Assembly: GCF_051955275.1 (NCBI RefSeq)
Contig: NZ_JBQCGW010000300.1
Coordinates: forward strand, 19,793-83,792
Length of the DNA stretch: 64,000 nt
Origin: Pseudobacter sp051955275
Lineage (GTDB): Bacteria; Bacteroidota; Bacteroidia; Chitinophagales; Chitinophagaceae
Direction: 5' to 3'
Shown here: piece by piece, positions 42,717-52,460 of the stretch
How the letters are laid out: each line of letters opens with the position of its first letter
How positions within the stretch are numbered: position 1 is the first letter of the stretch
The notes under the pieces: generated by a model
Databases searched by the model: none
Told to the model about the DNA's origin: nothing
What the model saw: only the letters and a program-made list of their open reading frames with translations
Made by a program: the position numbers and the translations under genes

Positions 42717-45296
42717 TTAAGCCGAATTGCGTCCTGCATTGATGATACCGAAGGCACTTCTGATCACCAGCTTCTCCAGGATCTCACGGTGTTGCGCAGG
42801 TGCTAATTCCTCTTCCATCTGCCGGATCCTTGTAAGGGCATACTGCTGAATGGTAGTCAGTGGTAACACAATGCGCTCGCGCATCATGATAGACAGCTGC
42901 TCAACCGGATAGTCTGCCATCAGTTCCTTCTTGCCTGTGAGCTGGAAGATATAACGCTGTGTGAGCTCGTACTCGTTGTAGATCTTGTTCCAGATCTCGC
43001 CATAACGTTCGTCCTGCGCCAGGTATTCTGTAAGCGGGAAGAAACATTTCTTCATGGCCATCTCACAGTTATCTATAAGCGTTCTGAAGAAAAGTGACTG
43101 CTGGTAGAGTTGTCTCAGTTGAGGTGTCTTCCCCTTTTTGTCGAGCACCTGCAAGGCCGCGCCCACGCCGTAGTAACCGGTAACGTTCTGCTTCAGCTGG
43201 CTCCAGGCGCCCACGAATGGAATGGCGCGGAGATCTTTCAGGCTGAGCTTTCCGCCGCTGCCGCGCTTGGCAGGACGGCTTCCGATATTGGTTTCGCTGT
43301 AGAATTTCAGCGGGCTGATATGACTGAGGTATTGCAGAAAATCTGGGTGGTCTTTCAGTTCCTTGTAGGCATCGAGACTTTCCTGCGCCAGTTCTTTCAG
43401 CAGTTCTTCCTCTGCAGCATCCAGCGTCCTTTCCCGGGTAGAGAAGAGATCGTTGCTGATACCTGCATTGAGGAGTTGCTCGATATTGAACTGCGCTGAA
43501 TCGATGGTGCCGAAATTGGAGCTCACGGTTTGTCCCTGAATAGTGAGCTGGATCTCCTGGTTGGAGATATTCCTGCCCATACTCGCATAGAACTTATGTG
43601 TTTTGCCACCACCTCGTGCGGGGGGGCCGCCGCGGCCATCGAAGAACACCACATCTATCTCATATTCTTTTGATAAACGGGTGAGCTCTTCTTTGGCCTT
43701 GAAGATACTCCAGTTAGCCATGAGGTAGCCGCCATCCTTGGTGCCATCTGAGAAACCAAGCATGATGGTCTGCCTGCTCTGGCGTTTGGCCAGATGGGCT
43801 TTGTACACCGGGTTCTTATATAAGGCCACCATGATCTCTCCTGCTTTCTGAAGATCATCGATGGTTTCAAAAAGCGGAACGATATCGATGCTCAGTTCTT
43901 CTTTATCCCATCCACACAAGGTGAAGAGGGCAAATACTTCCAGTACGTTGAGCACGCTGTTGCACTGGCTGATGATATAACGGTTGCAGCCTTCCTGCCC
44001 GTTGTACTCCTGGATGGTTTTGACGGCGCAGATAGTATCAAGGGTGTCTTTAACAACACCGTCTTCGTATATATCCGGTGTACTTCGCTTAGTCAACGAC
44101 GTTAGTGTGTTGATCTTTTCTTCTGTGCTGAGTGATGCATAATTCTCAGGCAGTCCATCACCTTTCTCTGCAATGGCTTCCAGCACAGTGTTGTGTACGG
44201 AGCTGTCCTGGCGGATATCCAGCGAAGCGAAGTGCAGGCCGAATACCTGGATCTTATTGATCAGGCTGTCTACCAGGTGCTGGAACAAGCCATTGTGCTG
44301 GTAAACCAGGATGTCGCGGATCTTGAAGAGTTCATCCAGCAATCCCTGTTTTGAAATAGCGGTACGCTGACCGGGGATGAAGATATTGTTATAGAGTTCT
44401 TTTTCCAGTTCATTGAGGATGGTGTCAACGCCTTTGAAGGTAAGCCTGCGTTTGAGCCTGCGCACATCCAGGTAATAACATTTGATGATGCTGCCGCGAA
44501 GGGTGTCTGCCACTTTGAGTGTGGTATCTACTCTTACATTCGGATTTCCATCGCGGTCGCCGCCGGGCCAGAAGCCCATTGTGATCACCGGGTTATGGCT
44601 GGGTACTGCTTCAGGGAACTGTTGTTTCATGAAGTTGATGATGCGGCCTGCCGCCTGGTAGAAGATATTCTCCAGGTACCACACAAGGCTGATGGCTTCA
44701 TCGTATGGAGTGGGTTTCTGCTTTTTGAAGAAAGGCGTTTTACCCAACTGTTGTAAATAAGTATTGATCTGTGCGGCATTGTTTTCCTGCAATGCGCGGG
44801 AAAGATCGTTGATGATGCCGAGCACGGTGCCGGGATAGAACTGAGTGGGATGCGCAGTGAGCACCAGGCGGATAGAGAAGTCTTTCAGCTTTTCGATCAG
44901 TTGCTGTTGTGCATTCTCCTGTAATACTTCAGACTCCAGGTGTTTGAGGGTACCGATGCCATTCATATCGTTCACATCGCGGAAAGCCGCATCTTCCAGT
45001 GCATCGAACAGTACTACCTGCCGTTCTACATATTGAATGAAACGGAAGAGGAGATCAATCTTCTCCTGCTCCTTGGTATAGGATGTATGTTTCTCGAAAA
45101 ACTCATCGATGATCTGAACGGGGCTTAACTTTCGCTTGAAGCCTTCTTCACAGTTATTGAGTAATAAAGAAAGAAGAATACCTGTTTTTTCGATGCGGTG
45201 AAAGGGCAGGGAAGTGAATAAACTGTTGTATAACTGAAACTTAATCCCTACATAGTTCTTGAATTGCTGCAACCCTCTCGACGACTGGTGGTCCAT
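42717..45296 (-). CDS. ppc: Phosphoenolpyruvate carboxylase
   Basis: 859 residues. Carboxylates PEP to oxaloacetate, refilling the TCA cycle and feeding aspartate. Seen: catalytic His in VLTAHPTQ (about 150), GFWPGGDRDGNPNV (about 242-255), MLGFSDGTKDGGYL (about 527-540) and the flexible loop FFDGRGGPPARGGG (about 568-581). The C-terminus ends in NAGRNSA where the common form is RNTG. It is divergent from the threonine operon it would supply; 138 bp separate the two start codons. Confidence 0.95.
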   Translation of the reverse strand: MDHQSSRGLQQFKNYVGIKFQLYNSLFTSLPFHRIEKTGILLSLLLNNCEEGFKRKLSPVQIIDEFFEKHTSYTKEQEKIDLLFRFIQYVERQVVLFDALEDAAFRDVNDMNGIGTLKHLESEVLQENAQQQLIEKLKDFSIRLVLTAHPTQFYPGTVLGIINDLSRALQENNAAQINTYLQQLGKTPFFKKQKPTPYDEAISLVWYLENIFYQAAGRIINFMKQQFPEAVPSHNPVITMGFWPGGDRDGNPNVRVDTTLKVADTLRGSIIKCYYLDVRRLKRRLTFKGVDTILNELEKELYNNIFIPGQRTAISKQGLLDELFKIRDILVYQHNGLFQHLVDSLINKIQVFGLHFASLDIRQDSSVHNTVLEAIAEKGDGLPENYASLSTEEKINTLTSLTKRSTPDIYEDGVVKDTLDTICAVKTIQEYNGQEGCNRYIISQCNSVLNVLEVFALFTLCGWDKEELSIDIVPLFETIDDLQKAGEIMVALYKNPVYKAHLAKRQSRQTIMLGFSDGTKDGGYLMANWSIFKAKEELTRLSKEYEIDVVFFDGRGGPPARGGGKTHKFYASMGRNISNQEIQLTIQGQTVSSNFGTIDSAQFNIEQLLNAGISNDLFSTRERTLDAAEEELLKELAQESLDAYKELKDHPDFLQYLSHISPLKFYSETNIGSRPAKRGSGGKLSLKDLRAIPFVGAWSQLKQNVTGYYGVGAALQVLDKKGKTPQLRQLYQQSLFFRTLIDNCEMAMKKCFFPLTEYLAQDERYGEIWNKIYNEYELTQRYIFQLTGKKELMADYPVEQLSIMMRERIVLPLTTIQQYALTRIRQMEEELAPAQHREILEKLVIRSAFGIINAGRNSA

Positions 45297-45406
45297 GTTT
45301 TAAAGCATTTTGAATTGATGGGTGCTGAAATTACGCCATAAAATTTTATCATCCGGCAACAGAAAATTATTTTTTGAAACTAACGGCTGTTATAGAATAC
45401 ACGTTG

Positions 45407-45414
45407 TATATTTG
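45407..45414 (+). promoter_or_regulatory. -7 promoter box of the thr operon
   Basis: TATATTTG is an exact TAnnTTTG match. Transcription would start near 45421, about 14 bases before the leader-peptide GTG at 45435. No matching -33 TTTG is at the usual distance. Confidence 0.6.
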
Positions 45415-45434
45415 ACCTATCTAGTAAAATAATA

Positions 45435-45521
45435 GTGGCAATCAACAAACATATCATCTCTTCTGCCTCCGTAGCTACCACGGCTACGTCCACTATTATT
45501 ACGATTACAACAACCCGCTAA
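45435..45521 (+). CDS. thrL: thr operon leader peptide
   Basis: A 28-codon frame with a GTG start and TAA stop lies between the thr promoter and thrA. The product contains eight threonines and six isoleucines, mostly in the closing stretch ATTATSTIITITTTR. Runs of regulatory Thr and Ile codons just before a pathway operon are the hallmark of ribosome-mediated attenuation, as in enterobacterial thrL; thrL there also mixes Thr and Ile. The frame is too short for family detection; the call rests on composition, position and the hairpins after it. Confidence 0.75.
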   Translation: MAINKHIISSASVATTATSTIITITTTR

Positions 45522-45598
45522 GGGTTGTATATTTCCATATTACCTTCTGGGCTGTTTAAGCTACAAATCGATACCGAAAAGGTTATTCTTTATTCTCT
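45471..45598 (+). promoter_or_regulatory. thr leader RNA with competing hairpins
   Basis: ACAACCC (45510-45516) pairs with GGGTTGT (45522-45528), with the leader stop codon in its loop. GTAGC (45471-45475) can pair with GCTAC at 45483-45487 or, as GTAGCT, with AGCTAC at 45559-45564, giving two mutually exclusive folds. A weak ACCTT/AAGGT stem (45542-45546 with 45580-45584) precedes a T-rich run. A ribosome stalled on Thr codons would change which pairs form. A strong classical terminator was not found. Confidence 0.45.
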
Positions 45599-45628
45599 TA
45601 TATCAATCATTCATTCAACAATCAATAT

Positions 45629-48064
45629 ATGCAGGTCCTGAAATTTGGTGGCAGTTCAGTAGCCAATGCCGTCAACATCAATAAAGTAGTGGCTATTGTG
45701 CAGCAGGCACTGGAAAAAGACAGAACCGTGGTGGTAGTATCCGCGCTGGGAGGCGTTACTGACCTGCTTTTGCAGAGCGGGGCCCTGGCTGCCGCAGGCG
45801 ATGAACAATACAAGAACGTTTTACAGGTAATAGAGCAACGGCATCTCGAAGCCGTGAAAGCCCTGATCCCCGTTTCAAAGCAGAGCAGCGTGCTCAGTTG
45901 GGTGAAGCAGCGTTGCAACGAAATTGAAGATGTATGCAATGGCGTGTTCTTACTCGGTGAATTATCCGCACGCACCAAAGACCGGATTGCGGCTTTCGGA
46001 GAACTGATGAGCTCACACCTGATCGCTGCGCGCATGAGTGAGCTGGGTGCAGTATGGAAGGATTCGCGCGAGCTGCTGCTTACTGATTCCAACTTCGGAA
46101 ATGCAGCCGTAGTAAGGGATATCACTGATCATGCCATTCAGCAGTATTTCAACTCAGTGAATGATCAGCTGTTTGTAGTGCCTGGTTTCATCGCTTCCAA
46201 TGCACAAAGACAAACCTCCACTTTAGGCAGAGGTGGCTCCGATTATACTGCCGCTATTTTTGCCGCTGCATTGGATGCAAAAGTGCTGGAGATCTGGACC
46301 GATGTAAGTGGTATGATGACTGCCGATCCGCGCCTGGTTCCGCATGCAAAGGCATTGCCGCATATCTCTTACCAGGAGGCGATGGAGCTTTCACACTTCG
46401 GGGCAAAGGTGATCTATCCGCCTACCATTCAGCCTGTAATGAAGAAAGATATCCCTGTGTGGGTAAAGAATACATTCGAGCCGGAAGCATATGGAACTTT
46501 GATTGAAAGAGAAGTAAGCCTCAATGGCAATCATATCCGTGGTATTGCCAGCATTAACAAGATCACCCTGCTCAGCCTCGAAGGCGGCGGCATGGTGGGC
46601 ATCCCCGGTTTTTCAAAGAGATTATTCGAAGCGCTGGCCAGTGAACAGATCAATGTGATCCTTATCACACAAGGATCTTCCGAGCACAGCATCTGTGTAG
46701 GCATTGAAGATGCACTGGCAGAAAAAGCCAAGCAGGTGATCGATGAAACCTTCCGGTTTGAGATCCAGTCCGGCAAGGTAGACCCGCTGGTGATAGAGAA
46801 AGAACTGGCCGTTGTAGCACTGGTGGGTGATAATATGAAGAGCCACCCGGGCGTGAGCGGCAAAATGTTCGGTGCCATGGGCCGCAACGGCGTGAATGTC
46901 CGCGCCATTGCGCAGGGTTCCTCCGAACGTAATATCACTTCGGTAGTGGCCGCCTCCGATGTGCGCAAAGCCATCAACGTACTGCATGAAGAGTTCTTCG
47001 AGACCACCTACAAGCAGGTGAACCTCTTTGTGGCAGGAACCGGTAATGTAGGTGGTAAGCTGATTGCACAGTTGCAGCAGCAACAGCAATACCTGATGGA
47101 TACACTTCGGTTACAGCTAAGGGTTATAGGAATGGCGAACAGCCGGAAAATGGTATTCAAAGAAGAAGGAGTGGACCTGAACAACTGGAAAGAAGTGCTG
47201 GAAGCCGGCGAGCCGATGAGCTTACAGGGATTTGTTGACCAGGTGAGACTGCGTAATCTCCGCAACTCCGTGTTTGTGGATGTTACCGCCAATGATGAAG
47301 TGGCTAAGGTATACGACCAGCTTTTATCAAAGAGCATCTCTGTAGTTGCCTGCAATAAAGTGGCCTGCTCTTCTGTGTATGCTTATTACCGCAGGCTGAA
47401 AGACCTGGCCCGTGAGTTCAATGCCAGCTTCCTCTTTGAAACCAATGTGGGCGCAGGATTACCGGTGATAGGAACACTCAATGACCTGAAGCGTACCGGT
47501 GATGTGGTGAACAGGATCGAAGCAGTACTGAGCGGCACCCTCAACTTCGTTTTCAATCATTACAATGGGGAGAAGCCTTTTGCTGAAGTGGTGAAACAGG
47601 CGCAGGATGAGGGGTACACCGAACCCGATCCACGTCTCGATCTCAGCGGTACCGATGTGATGCGCAAGATCATGATCCTTGCCCGTGAATCCGGTGAGCA
47701 ACTGGAAATGGAAGACATCTCCAATAAATCATTCATGCCTGCCAGTTGTATGGAAGGCAGCGTAGCTGATTTCTACAAGGAGATGGCCAACCAGGAAGCT
47801 CATTTCAAGAGCCTGTTCCAGGAAGCTGCCAAAGAGGGAAAGAAACTGAAATTCGTGGCCAGCTTTGATAATGGCAAAGCCTCCGTTGGGCTGCAGCATA
47901 TCGGGCCGGAGCATAACCTTTACCACCTGTACGGAAAAGACAATGTGGTATTGTTCTATACCAACCGCTATCCTGATCAGCCGATGGTGATCAAGGGCGC
48001 AGGAGCAGGCGCGGAAGTAACTGCCAGTGGTGTATTTGCAGATATACTTCGCGCAGCCCATTAA
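45629..48064 (+). CDS. thrA: Bifunctional aspartokinase / homoserine dehydrogenase
   Basis: 811 residues. Aspartokinase domain about 1-290 (KFGGSSVAN, GRGGSDYTAAIF, TDVSGMMTADPR), two ACT regulatory domains about 310-450 (GVSGKMFGAMGRNGVNVRAIAQGSSERNI) that bind the feedback amino acid, and homoserine dehydrogenase about 460-811 (GTGNVGGKLIAQL, ETNVGAGLPVIGTL, EGYTEPDPRLDLSGTDVMRKIMILARE). It catalyses steps 1 and 3 of the threonine pathway. First gene of the thrABC operon, thrB after 20 bp. Fused enzymes are common in Bacteroidota and gammaproteobacteria. Confidence 0.97.
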   Translation: MQVLKFGGSSVANAVNINKVVAIVQQALEKDRTVVVVSALGGVTDLLLQSGALAAAGDEQYKNVLQVIEQRHLEAVKALIPVSKQSSVLSWVKQRCNEIEDVCNGVFLLGELSARTKDRIAAFGELMSSHLIAARMSELGAVWKDSRELLLTDSNFGNAAVVRDITDHAIQQYFNSVNDQLFVVPGFIASNAQRQTSTLGRGGSDYTAAIFAAALDAKVLEIWTDVSGMMTADPRLVPHAKALPHISYQEAMELSHFGAKVIYPPTIQPVMKKDIPVWVKNTFEPEAYGTLIEREVSLNGNHIRGIASINKITLLSLEGGGMVGIPGFSKRLFEALASEQINVILITQGSSEHSICVGIEDALAEKAKQVIDETFRFEIQSGKVDPLVIEKELAVVALVGDNMKSHPGVSGKMFGAMGRNGVNVRAIAQGSSERNITSVVAASDVRKAINVLHEEFFETTYKQVNLFVAGTGNVGGKLIAQLQQQQQYLMDTLRLQLRVIGMANSRKMVFKEEGVDLNNWKEVLEAGEPMSLQGFVDQVRLRNLRNSVFVDVTANDEVAKVYDQLLSKSISVVACNKVACSSVYAYYRRLKDLAREFNASFLFETNVGAGLPVIGTLNDLKRTGDVVNRIEAVLSGTLNFVFNHYNGEKPFAEVVKQAQDEGYTEPDPRLDLSGTDVMRKIMILARESGEQLEMEDISNKSFMPASCMEGSVADFYKEMANQEAHFKSLFQEAAKEGKKLKFVASFDNGKASVGLQHIGPEHNLYHLYGKDNVVLFYTNRYPDQPMVIKGAGAGAEVTASGVFADILRAAH

Positions 48065-48084
48065 TCAAATAAAACAAACAACAC

Positions 48085-49026
48085 ATGAGTCAGTCAGTTC
48101 AGGTGCATGCTCCCGCCACAGTGGCCAATCTCGTTTGCGGATTCGACGTATTGGGAATGGCATTGCATCGCCCCGATGATGTAATGACCCTCTCGCTGAA
48201 AGAAGAGCCGGGCATCACTATCGAACATACAGATATTTATCAGCTGCCCACTGAACCGGAAAAGAATGTGGCAGGTGCTGCTTTACTGGCCATGCTGGAA
48301 GAACTGGATAACCCTCCGGGCTTTCACCTGGTTACGGATAAACGCATCAAACCCGGTAGTGGACTGGGGTCCAGCGCTGCGAGCTCTGCAGGAGCTGTGG
48401 TAGCTGCCAATCATCTGCTGGGCAATCCCTTCTCCAATGAGGACCTGGTGCGCTTTGCCATGAACGGAGAGAAGGTGGCCAGTGGTGTAAAGCACGCAGA
48501 CAATATCGCGCCCTGCATTTATGGTGGTATCACTTTGATCCGCTCCATTCATCCGCTGGATATTGTACAGCTTTCCGGCCCGCCGCTTTTTGTTACGGTA
48601 GTGCATCCGCAGATTGAAGTGCGGACAGCAGATGCCCGGCAGATCCTGCGCAAGGAAGTGCAACTCAAGAGCGCCATCAAGCAATGGGGCAATATAGCCG
48701 GATTGGTTGCGGGATTGCTGAAACAGGATTATGCATTGATCGGCCGTTCGCTGGAAGATGTGATCATCGAACCCGTGCGCAGTATCCTCATTCCGGGTTT
48801 TGATGATGTAAAATCAAAAAGCCGTGAAGCCGGTGCACTGGGCGGCGGCATATCCGGTTCCGGTCCCAGCATCTTTATGCTCAGCGAAAAAGAGTCCACC
48901 GCATACGAAGTGGAGAAACTGATGCAGGATGTATACACTAAGCTGGGCATCGATTTCAGGACATACGTTACAAGTATCAGTTATGAAGGTATGCGCATTT
49001 CGCCCGTGCCTTCTCAAACAACTTAA
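48085..49026 (+). CDS. thrB: Homoserine kinase
   Basis: 313 residues, GHMP-kinase family. Phosphorylates homoserine with ATP. The glycine/serine-rich phosphate loop is PGSGLGSSAASSAGAVVAAN (about 90-110), the N-terminal motif APATVANLVCGFDVLG is typical of ThrB, and the C-terminal GGGISGSGPSIFML completes the fold. Only short gaps separate it from thrA (20 bp) and thrC (9 bp), which supports one operon. Confidence 0.97.
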   Translation: MSQSVQVHAPATVANLVCGFDVLGMALHRPDDVMTLSLKEEPGITIEHTDIYQLPTEPEKNVAGAALLAMLEELDNPPGFHLVTDKRIKPGSGLGSSAASSAGAVVAANHLLGNPFSNEDLVRFAMNGEKVASGVKHADNIAPCIYGGITLIRSIHPLDIVQLSGPPLFVTVVHPQIEVRTADARQILRKEVQLKSAIKQWGNIAGLVAGLLKQDYALIGRSLEDVIIEPVRSILIPGFDDVKSKSREAGALGGGISGSGPSIFMLSEKESTAYEVEKLMQDVYTKLGIDFRTYVTSISYEGMRISPVPSQTT

Positions 49027-49035
49027 ACAACCATC

Positions 49036-50337
49036 ATGCAATATTATAGTCTGAACAGACAATCACCGGCCGTTGGTTTCAAGGAAGCGGCCATCAGCGG
49101 ACAGGCGCCAGATAAAGGCCTGTATTTTCCTGAACGAATACCCCTGTTCGAAAAATCGTTCATTGAAAATATTGAAGGCCTCCGCAAAGAGGAGATCGCT
49201 TACCGGGTGATCAGCCCTTATGTGGGCGATGCTATTCCTGAAGATGATCTCCGCAGGATAGTGAGTGAGACCGTTAATTTTGAAATACCATTGGTACGCA
49301 TAAACGAAAATATAAGCACCCTGGAGTTATTCCATGGGCCCACGCTGGCTTTCAAGGATGTGGGTGCCAGGTTCATGAGCCGCTGTCTCGGGTATTTCTC
49401 CCAAAGTGTCACTGAGAAAGTAGTAGTGCTGGTGGCTACTTCCGGAGATACCGGTGGTGCGGTGGCGCATGGCTTTTATGATGTACCCGGGGTGGAAGTG
49501 GTGATCCTGTATCCCTCCGGCAAAGTGAGCTCGGTGCAGGAAAAGCAACTGACCACGCTGGGTAAGAATATCCGGGCGCTGGAGGTGAACGGCAGTTTTG
49601 ATGATTGCCAGAAACTGGTGAAGCAGGCTTTCGCCGATGCTGATCTTACTCAGCAGCTGTTTCTCACTTCCGCCAATTCCATCAATGTGGCGCGCTGGTT
49701 GCCGCAACAATTCTATTACCTGTTTGCCTGGCAGCAGTGGAAAGATAAACAACACCCTCCAGTGATCTGTGTGCCCAGTGGTAATTTCGGGAATATCTGT
49801 GCAGGCCTGCTGGCTTACTGTTCCGGAATGCCTGTGCAGCATTTTGTGGCAGCCACCAATGCCAATGCTGTTGTTCCGGAGTTTCTGCAATCAGGGGAGT
49901 ACAAGCCGAAGCCTGCTGTGGCTACCATTTCCAACGCCATGGATGTGGGGGATCCCAGCAATTTTGTGCGTGTACTGGAATTGTTCAACCAGGAACTGGG
50001 CTCACTGAAAAATGTGCTGACCAGTTACAGCGTAACGGATGTGGAAACCAGGAAGGCAATCCGCGAAGTATACAACTCATATGGTTACTTACCCGACCCG
50101 CATGGGGCAGTGGGTTATAAAGCATTACAGCAATACCTGCAATCACACCCGGATGAGAAAGGTTTCTTTCTGGAAACGGCCCACCCTGTGAAATTCTATG
50201 ATGTGGTGGAACCGGTGATCGGCAGCAATATTCCGTTACCGGAATCAGTGCGTTCTATCATGCATCTGCAAAAGGAAAGCGTGTTGATGGAGCCGGAGTA
50301 TGAGGCGTTGAAGGCGGAATTGCTGACACTCCGCTGA
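49036..50337 (+). CDS. thrC: Threonine synthase
   Basis: 433 residues, PLP enzyme converting O-phosphohomoserine to threonine. The cofactor lysine is Lys107 in HGPTLAFKDVGARF; other motifs are ATSGDTGGAVAHGF, TSANSINVARWLPQ and PSGNFGNICAG. Complete. Closes the thr operon; the ECF sigma gene follows by about 100 bp. Confidence 0.97.
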   Translation: MQYYSLNRQSPAVGFKEAAISGQAPDKGLYFPERIPLFEKSFIENIEGLRKEEIAYRVISPYVGDAIPEDDLRRIVSETVNFEIPLVRINENISTLELFHGPTLAFKDVGARFMSRCLGYFSQSVTEKVVVLVATSGDTGGAVAHGFYDVPGVEVVILYPSGKVSSVQEKQLTTLGKNIRALEVNGSFDDCQKLVKQAFADADLTQQLFLTSANSINVARWLPQQFYYLFAWQQWKDKQHPPVICVPSGNFGNICAGLLAYCSGMPVQHFVAATNANAVVPEFLQSGEYKPKPAVATISNAMDVGDPSNFVRVLELFNQELGSLKNVLTSYSVTDVETRKAIREVYNSYGYLPDPHGAVGYKALQQYLQSHPDEKGFFLETAHPVKFYDVVEPVIGSNIPLPESVRSIMHLQKESVLMEPEYEALKAELLTLR

Positions 50338-50438
50338 TATCCTTTGTTACACATAATGCAGGTATTGTTCATGCCTGCATTATTATTTTTGAAAGGAAAA
50401 GCAAACAGGCGGAATAGCAATGCTATTTTATCTGTAGT

Positions 50439-51059
50439 TTGCAAAACTTGTCTACGAACGTTTCATATAATCCCAGGGAACTGCTGCTACGTATTGCCGA
50501 TGATGATACGAAAGCATTTACCCTCCTGTTTGATCAGTACTGGCTGCAGGTATTCGCCCATGTCCGCACTTATATCAAAGATGCCGCTCAGGCCGAAGAT
50601 ATCACGCAGGATATCTTCTTCAGTATCTGGCTCAACCGGTCTAAACTGGCCATTGTGGCCGATTTTGAGCCCTGGCTTCATGTTGTTACACGTAACAGGA
50701 CCATCTCCGGATTGCGTAAACTGCTCCGGGAACCTGACAATGAATTTAATAGCTTCCTTCCTGAAATTGCAGCCCTGCCCGGCGATTCCCCCGTCATGCA
50801 ACTCGATTACAAGCAGTCCCGTGAACTGCTTCAGCAAGCCATCGACCAACTGCCTCCCAGGCGGCGCCAGGTATTCAGGATGAGCAGGCAGGAAGGCCTC
50901 TCTCACCAGGAAATTGCCGATCAATTGCAGATCTCCAAAGCCACGGTGAATGAACATATCAGTGAAGCCCTCAGCTTCCTTAAATCAAAAATGGCCGGCT
51001 ATCCGGGCCTTTTCAATGCCTTGCTTCTCCTGTCAGCTTGCTGGCTGGGAAGAAAATAG
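50439..51059 (+). CDS. ECF RNA polymerase sigma factor (FecI-like)
   Basis: 206 residues. Sigma region 2 at about 20-90 (FTLLFDQYWLQVFAHVRTYIKDAAQAEDITQDIFFSIWLNR) and region 4 at about 130-185 (AIDQLPPRRRQVFRMSRQEGLSHQEIADQLQISKATVNEHISEAL). No ATG fits the start: candidates are TTG at 50439 or TTG at 50448, with a promoter-like TAGTTTG right at 50435-50441 that favours the second. Followed by its FecR-type anti-sigma gene and the susC gene that it probably transcribes. Confidence 0.9.
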   Translation: MQNLSTNVSYNPRELLLRIADDDTKAFTLLFDQYWLQVFAHVRTYIKDAAQAEDITQDIFFSIWLNRSKLAIVADFEPWLHVVTRNRTISGLRKLLREPDNEFNSFLPEIAALPGDSPVMQLDYKQSRELLQQAIDQLPPRRRQVFRMSRQEGLSHQEIADQLQISKATVNEHISEALSFLKSKMAGYPGLFNALLLLSACWLGRK

Positions 51060-51138
51060 AAAAATATTTTTCGTTCCACCCCTTATCCTTCCTTTTTCAT
51101 GCGTCCATTAAACAGCGCGAAGCGCTACCGATGTAAAT

Positions 51139-52320
51139 ATGGGTCCACAAGACTTTAGAAAAATGATTGCCGCCTGGCTGGATGGCTCTCTCGATCAGGA
51201 GGGCAGGAAGCTGCTTTCCAAACTGCTGATGCAGTCTGAATTCCAGGAGGAACTGGATAAGATAATGCAGGAGCAACAGCTGAAGGGGTATGCGATGCAG
51301 GAGGGTTTTGAAGATGCTTACCAGCGGATGCGCTCAACACTGCAAACCCGCGTGGGCAATAGGACTTCATATTTCAGAAGATACTGGTGGAGCGCTGCAG
51401 CAGCCCTGGTGTTGCTGATTGCCGGCACCTGGTATTTCGCCGGTGAAACAAAAAAGGAAGGGACTGCTCATGCTGAACAGTCAACAATAGCAGTTATCCA
51501 GCCCGGACAGGAGGGAGCTACACTCACCCTGGCCGATGGAACGAAAGTGCTGCTGGATACCCTGGGCAATGGCATATTTGCCAATCAGAACGGCGCAGCA
51601 TTGTACCTGCAGAACGGACAGCTTGAATATAAAAATACCGGTGAAGAAAATGAAAAGGAAACATTCAATACGCTGGCAACACCCAAAGGCAGACAGTTCA
51701 GGATCATGCTCCCGGATGGCACTGTGGCCTGGCTGAACGCGGCCAGTTCTATCAGGTACCCTACTAGGTTCGCGAAAAATATCCGTAGGGTGGATATTAC
51801 AGGAGAAGTGTATTTCGAAGCTGCGCCTGCAACAGAACAGGGCAGGAGAGTTCCTTTTTTAGTGAATGCTGATAACAGGTTTGAAGTGGAAGTGCTGGGC
51901 ACTCACTTCAATGTGAATGCGTATGAAGATGAACCTTTGCTGAACACTACCTTGCTTGAAGGGAAAGTGGCTGTAACAGGCACACGCACCAAACAGAAAG
52001 TATTGCTGGAGCCCGGGCAGCAGGCTTCCCTCCAAAAGAAGCCAGCCGCAAAAGAACTCAGCGTAAGAAAAGCAGCCACTGGAAAAGTGATGGCCTGGAA
52101 GAATGGTGTGTTTGATTTTGAAGATGCCAGGCTGGATGAAGTGATGCGTCAGTTGAAAAGATGGTACGATATAGATGTGAAGTATGAAGCCGGCGTGCCC
52201 GATATTGAATTTGTTGGAAAAATGACCAGGGATATACCCTTGAATGGTCTGCTTATAGCATTGGAGAAATCAAATGTGCATTTCCGCCTCGAAGGAAGAA
52301 CACTTGTGGTAACTCCCTGA
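51139..52320 (+). CDS. FecR-family anti-sigma factor
   Basis: 393 residues. A cytoplasmic N-terminal part (about 1-75) binds sigma. A single transmembrane helix lies at about 79-100 (YWWSAAAALVLLIAGTWYFAG), a periplasmic FecR domain at about 180-280 (FNTLATPKGRQFRIMLPDGTVAWLNAASSIRYPT...VDITGEVYFEAA) and a C-terminal DUF4974 domain at about 322-393 (FEDARLDEVMRQLKRWYDIDVKYE) that contacts the STN domain of the receptor. Follows the sigma gene and precedes the STN-containing susC gene, the standard cell-surface signalling layout. Confidence 0.95.
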   Translation: MGPQDFRKMIAAWLDGSLDQEGRKLLSKLLMQSEFQEELDKIMQEQQLKGYAMQEGFEDAYQRMRSTLQTRVGNRTSYFRRYWWSAAAALVLLIAGTWYFAGETKKEGTAHAEQSTIAVIQPGQEGATLTLADGTKVLLDTLGNGIFANQNGAALYLQNGQLEYKNTGEENEKETFNTLATPKGRQFRIMLPDGTVAWLNAASSIRYPTRFAKNIRRVDITGEVYFEAAPATEQGRRVPFLVNADNRFEVEVLGTHFNVNAYEDEPLLNTTLLEGKVAVTGTRTKQKVLLEPGQQASLQKKPAAKELSVRKAATGKVMAWKNGVFDFEDARLDEVMRQLKRWYDIDVKYEAGVPDIEFVGKMTRDIPLNGLLIALEKSNVHFRLEGRTLVVTP

Positions 52321-52460
52321 TACAATATTATACTTATCCGCCTTTCCTCCTATGTATAATGAAAAGCCGGAATCGATTGGCCTCGGTTCCGGCAACGTTT
52401 CAGCTGATCCTAAAAGGTTTCGCAACCACTTTTATTTACAACCAAAACAGTTCACAAGTT

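Noticed and set aside
48077..48096. thrB start region as a second target of the RNA core
   Set aside because: Only CACATGAG (8 bases) matches, which is expected by chance around an ATG.
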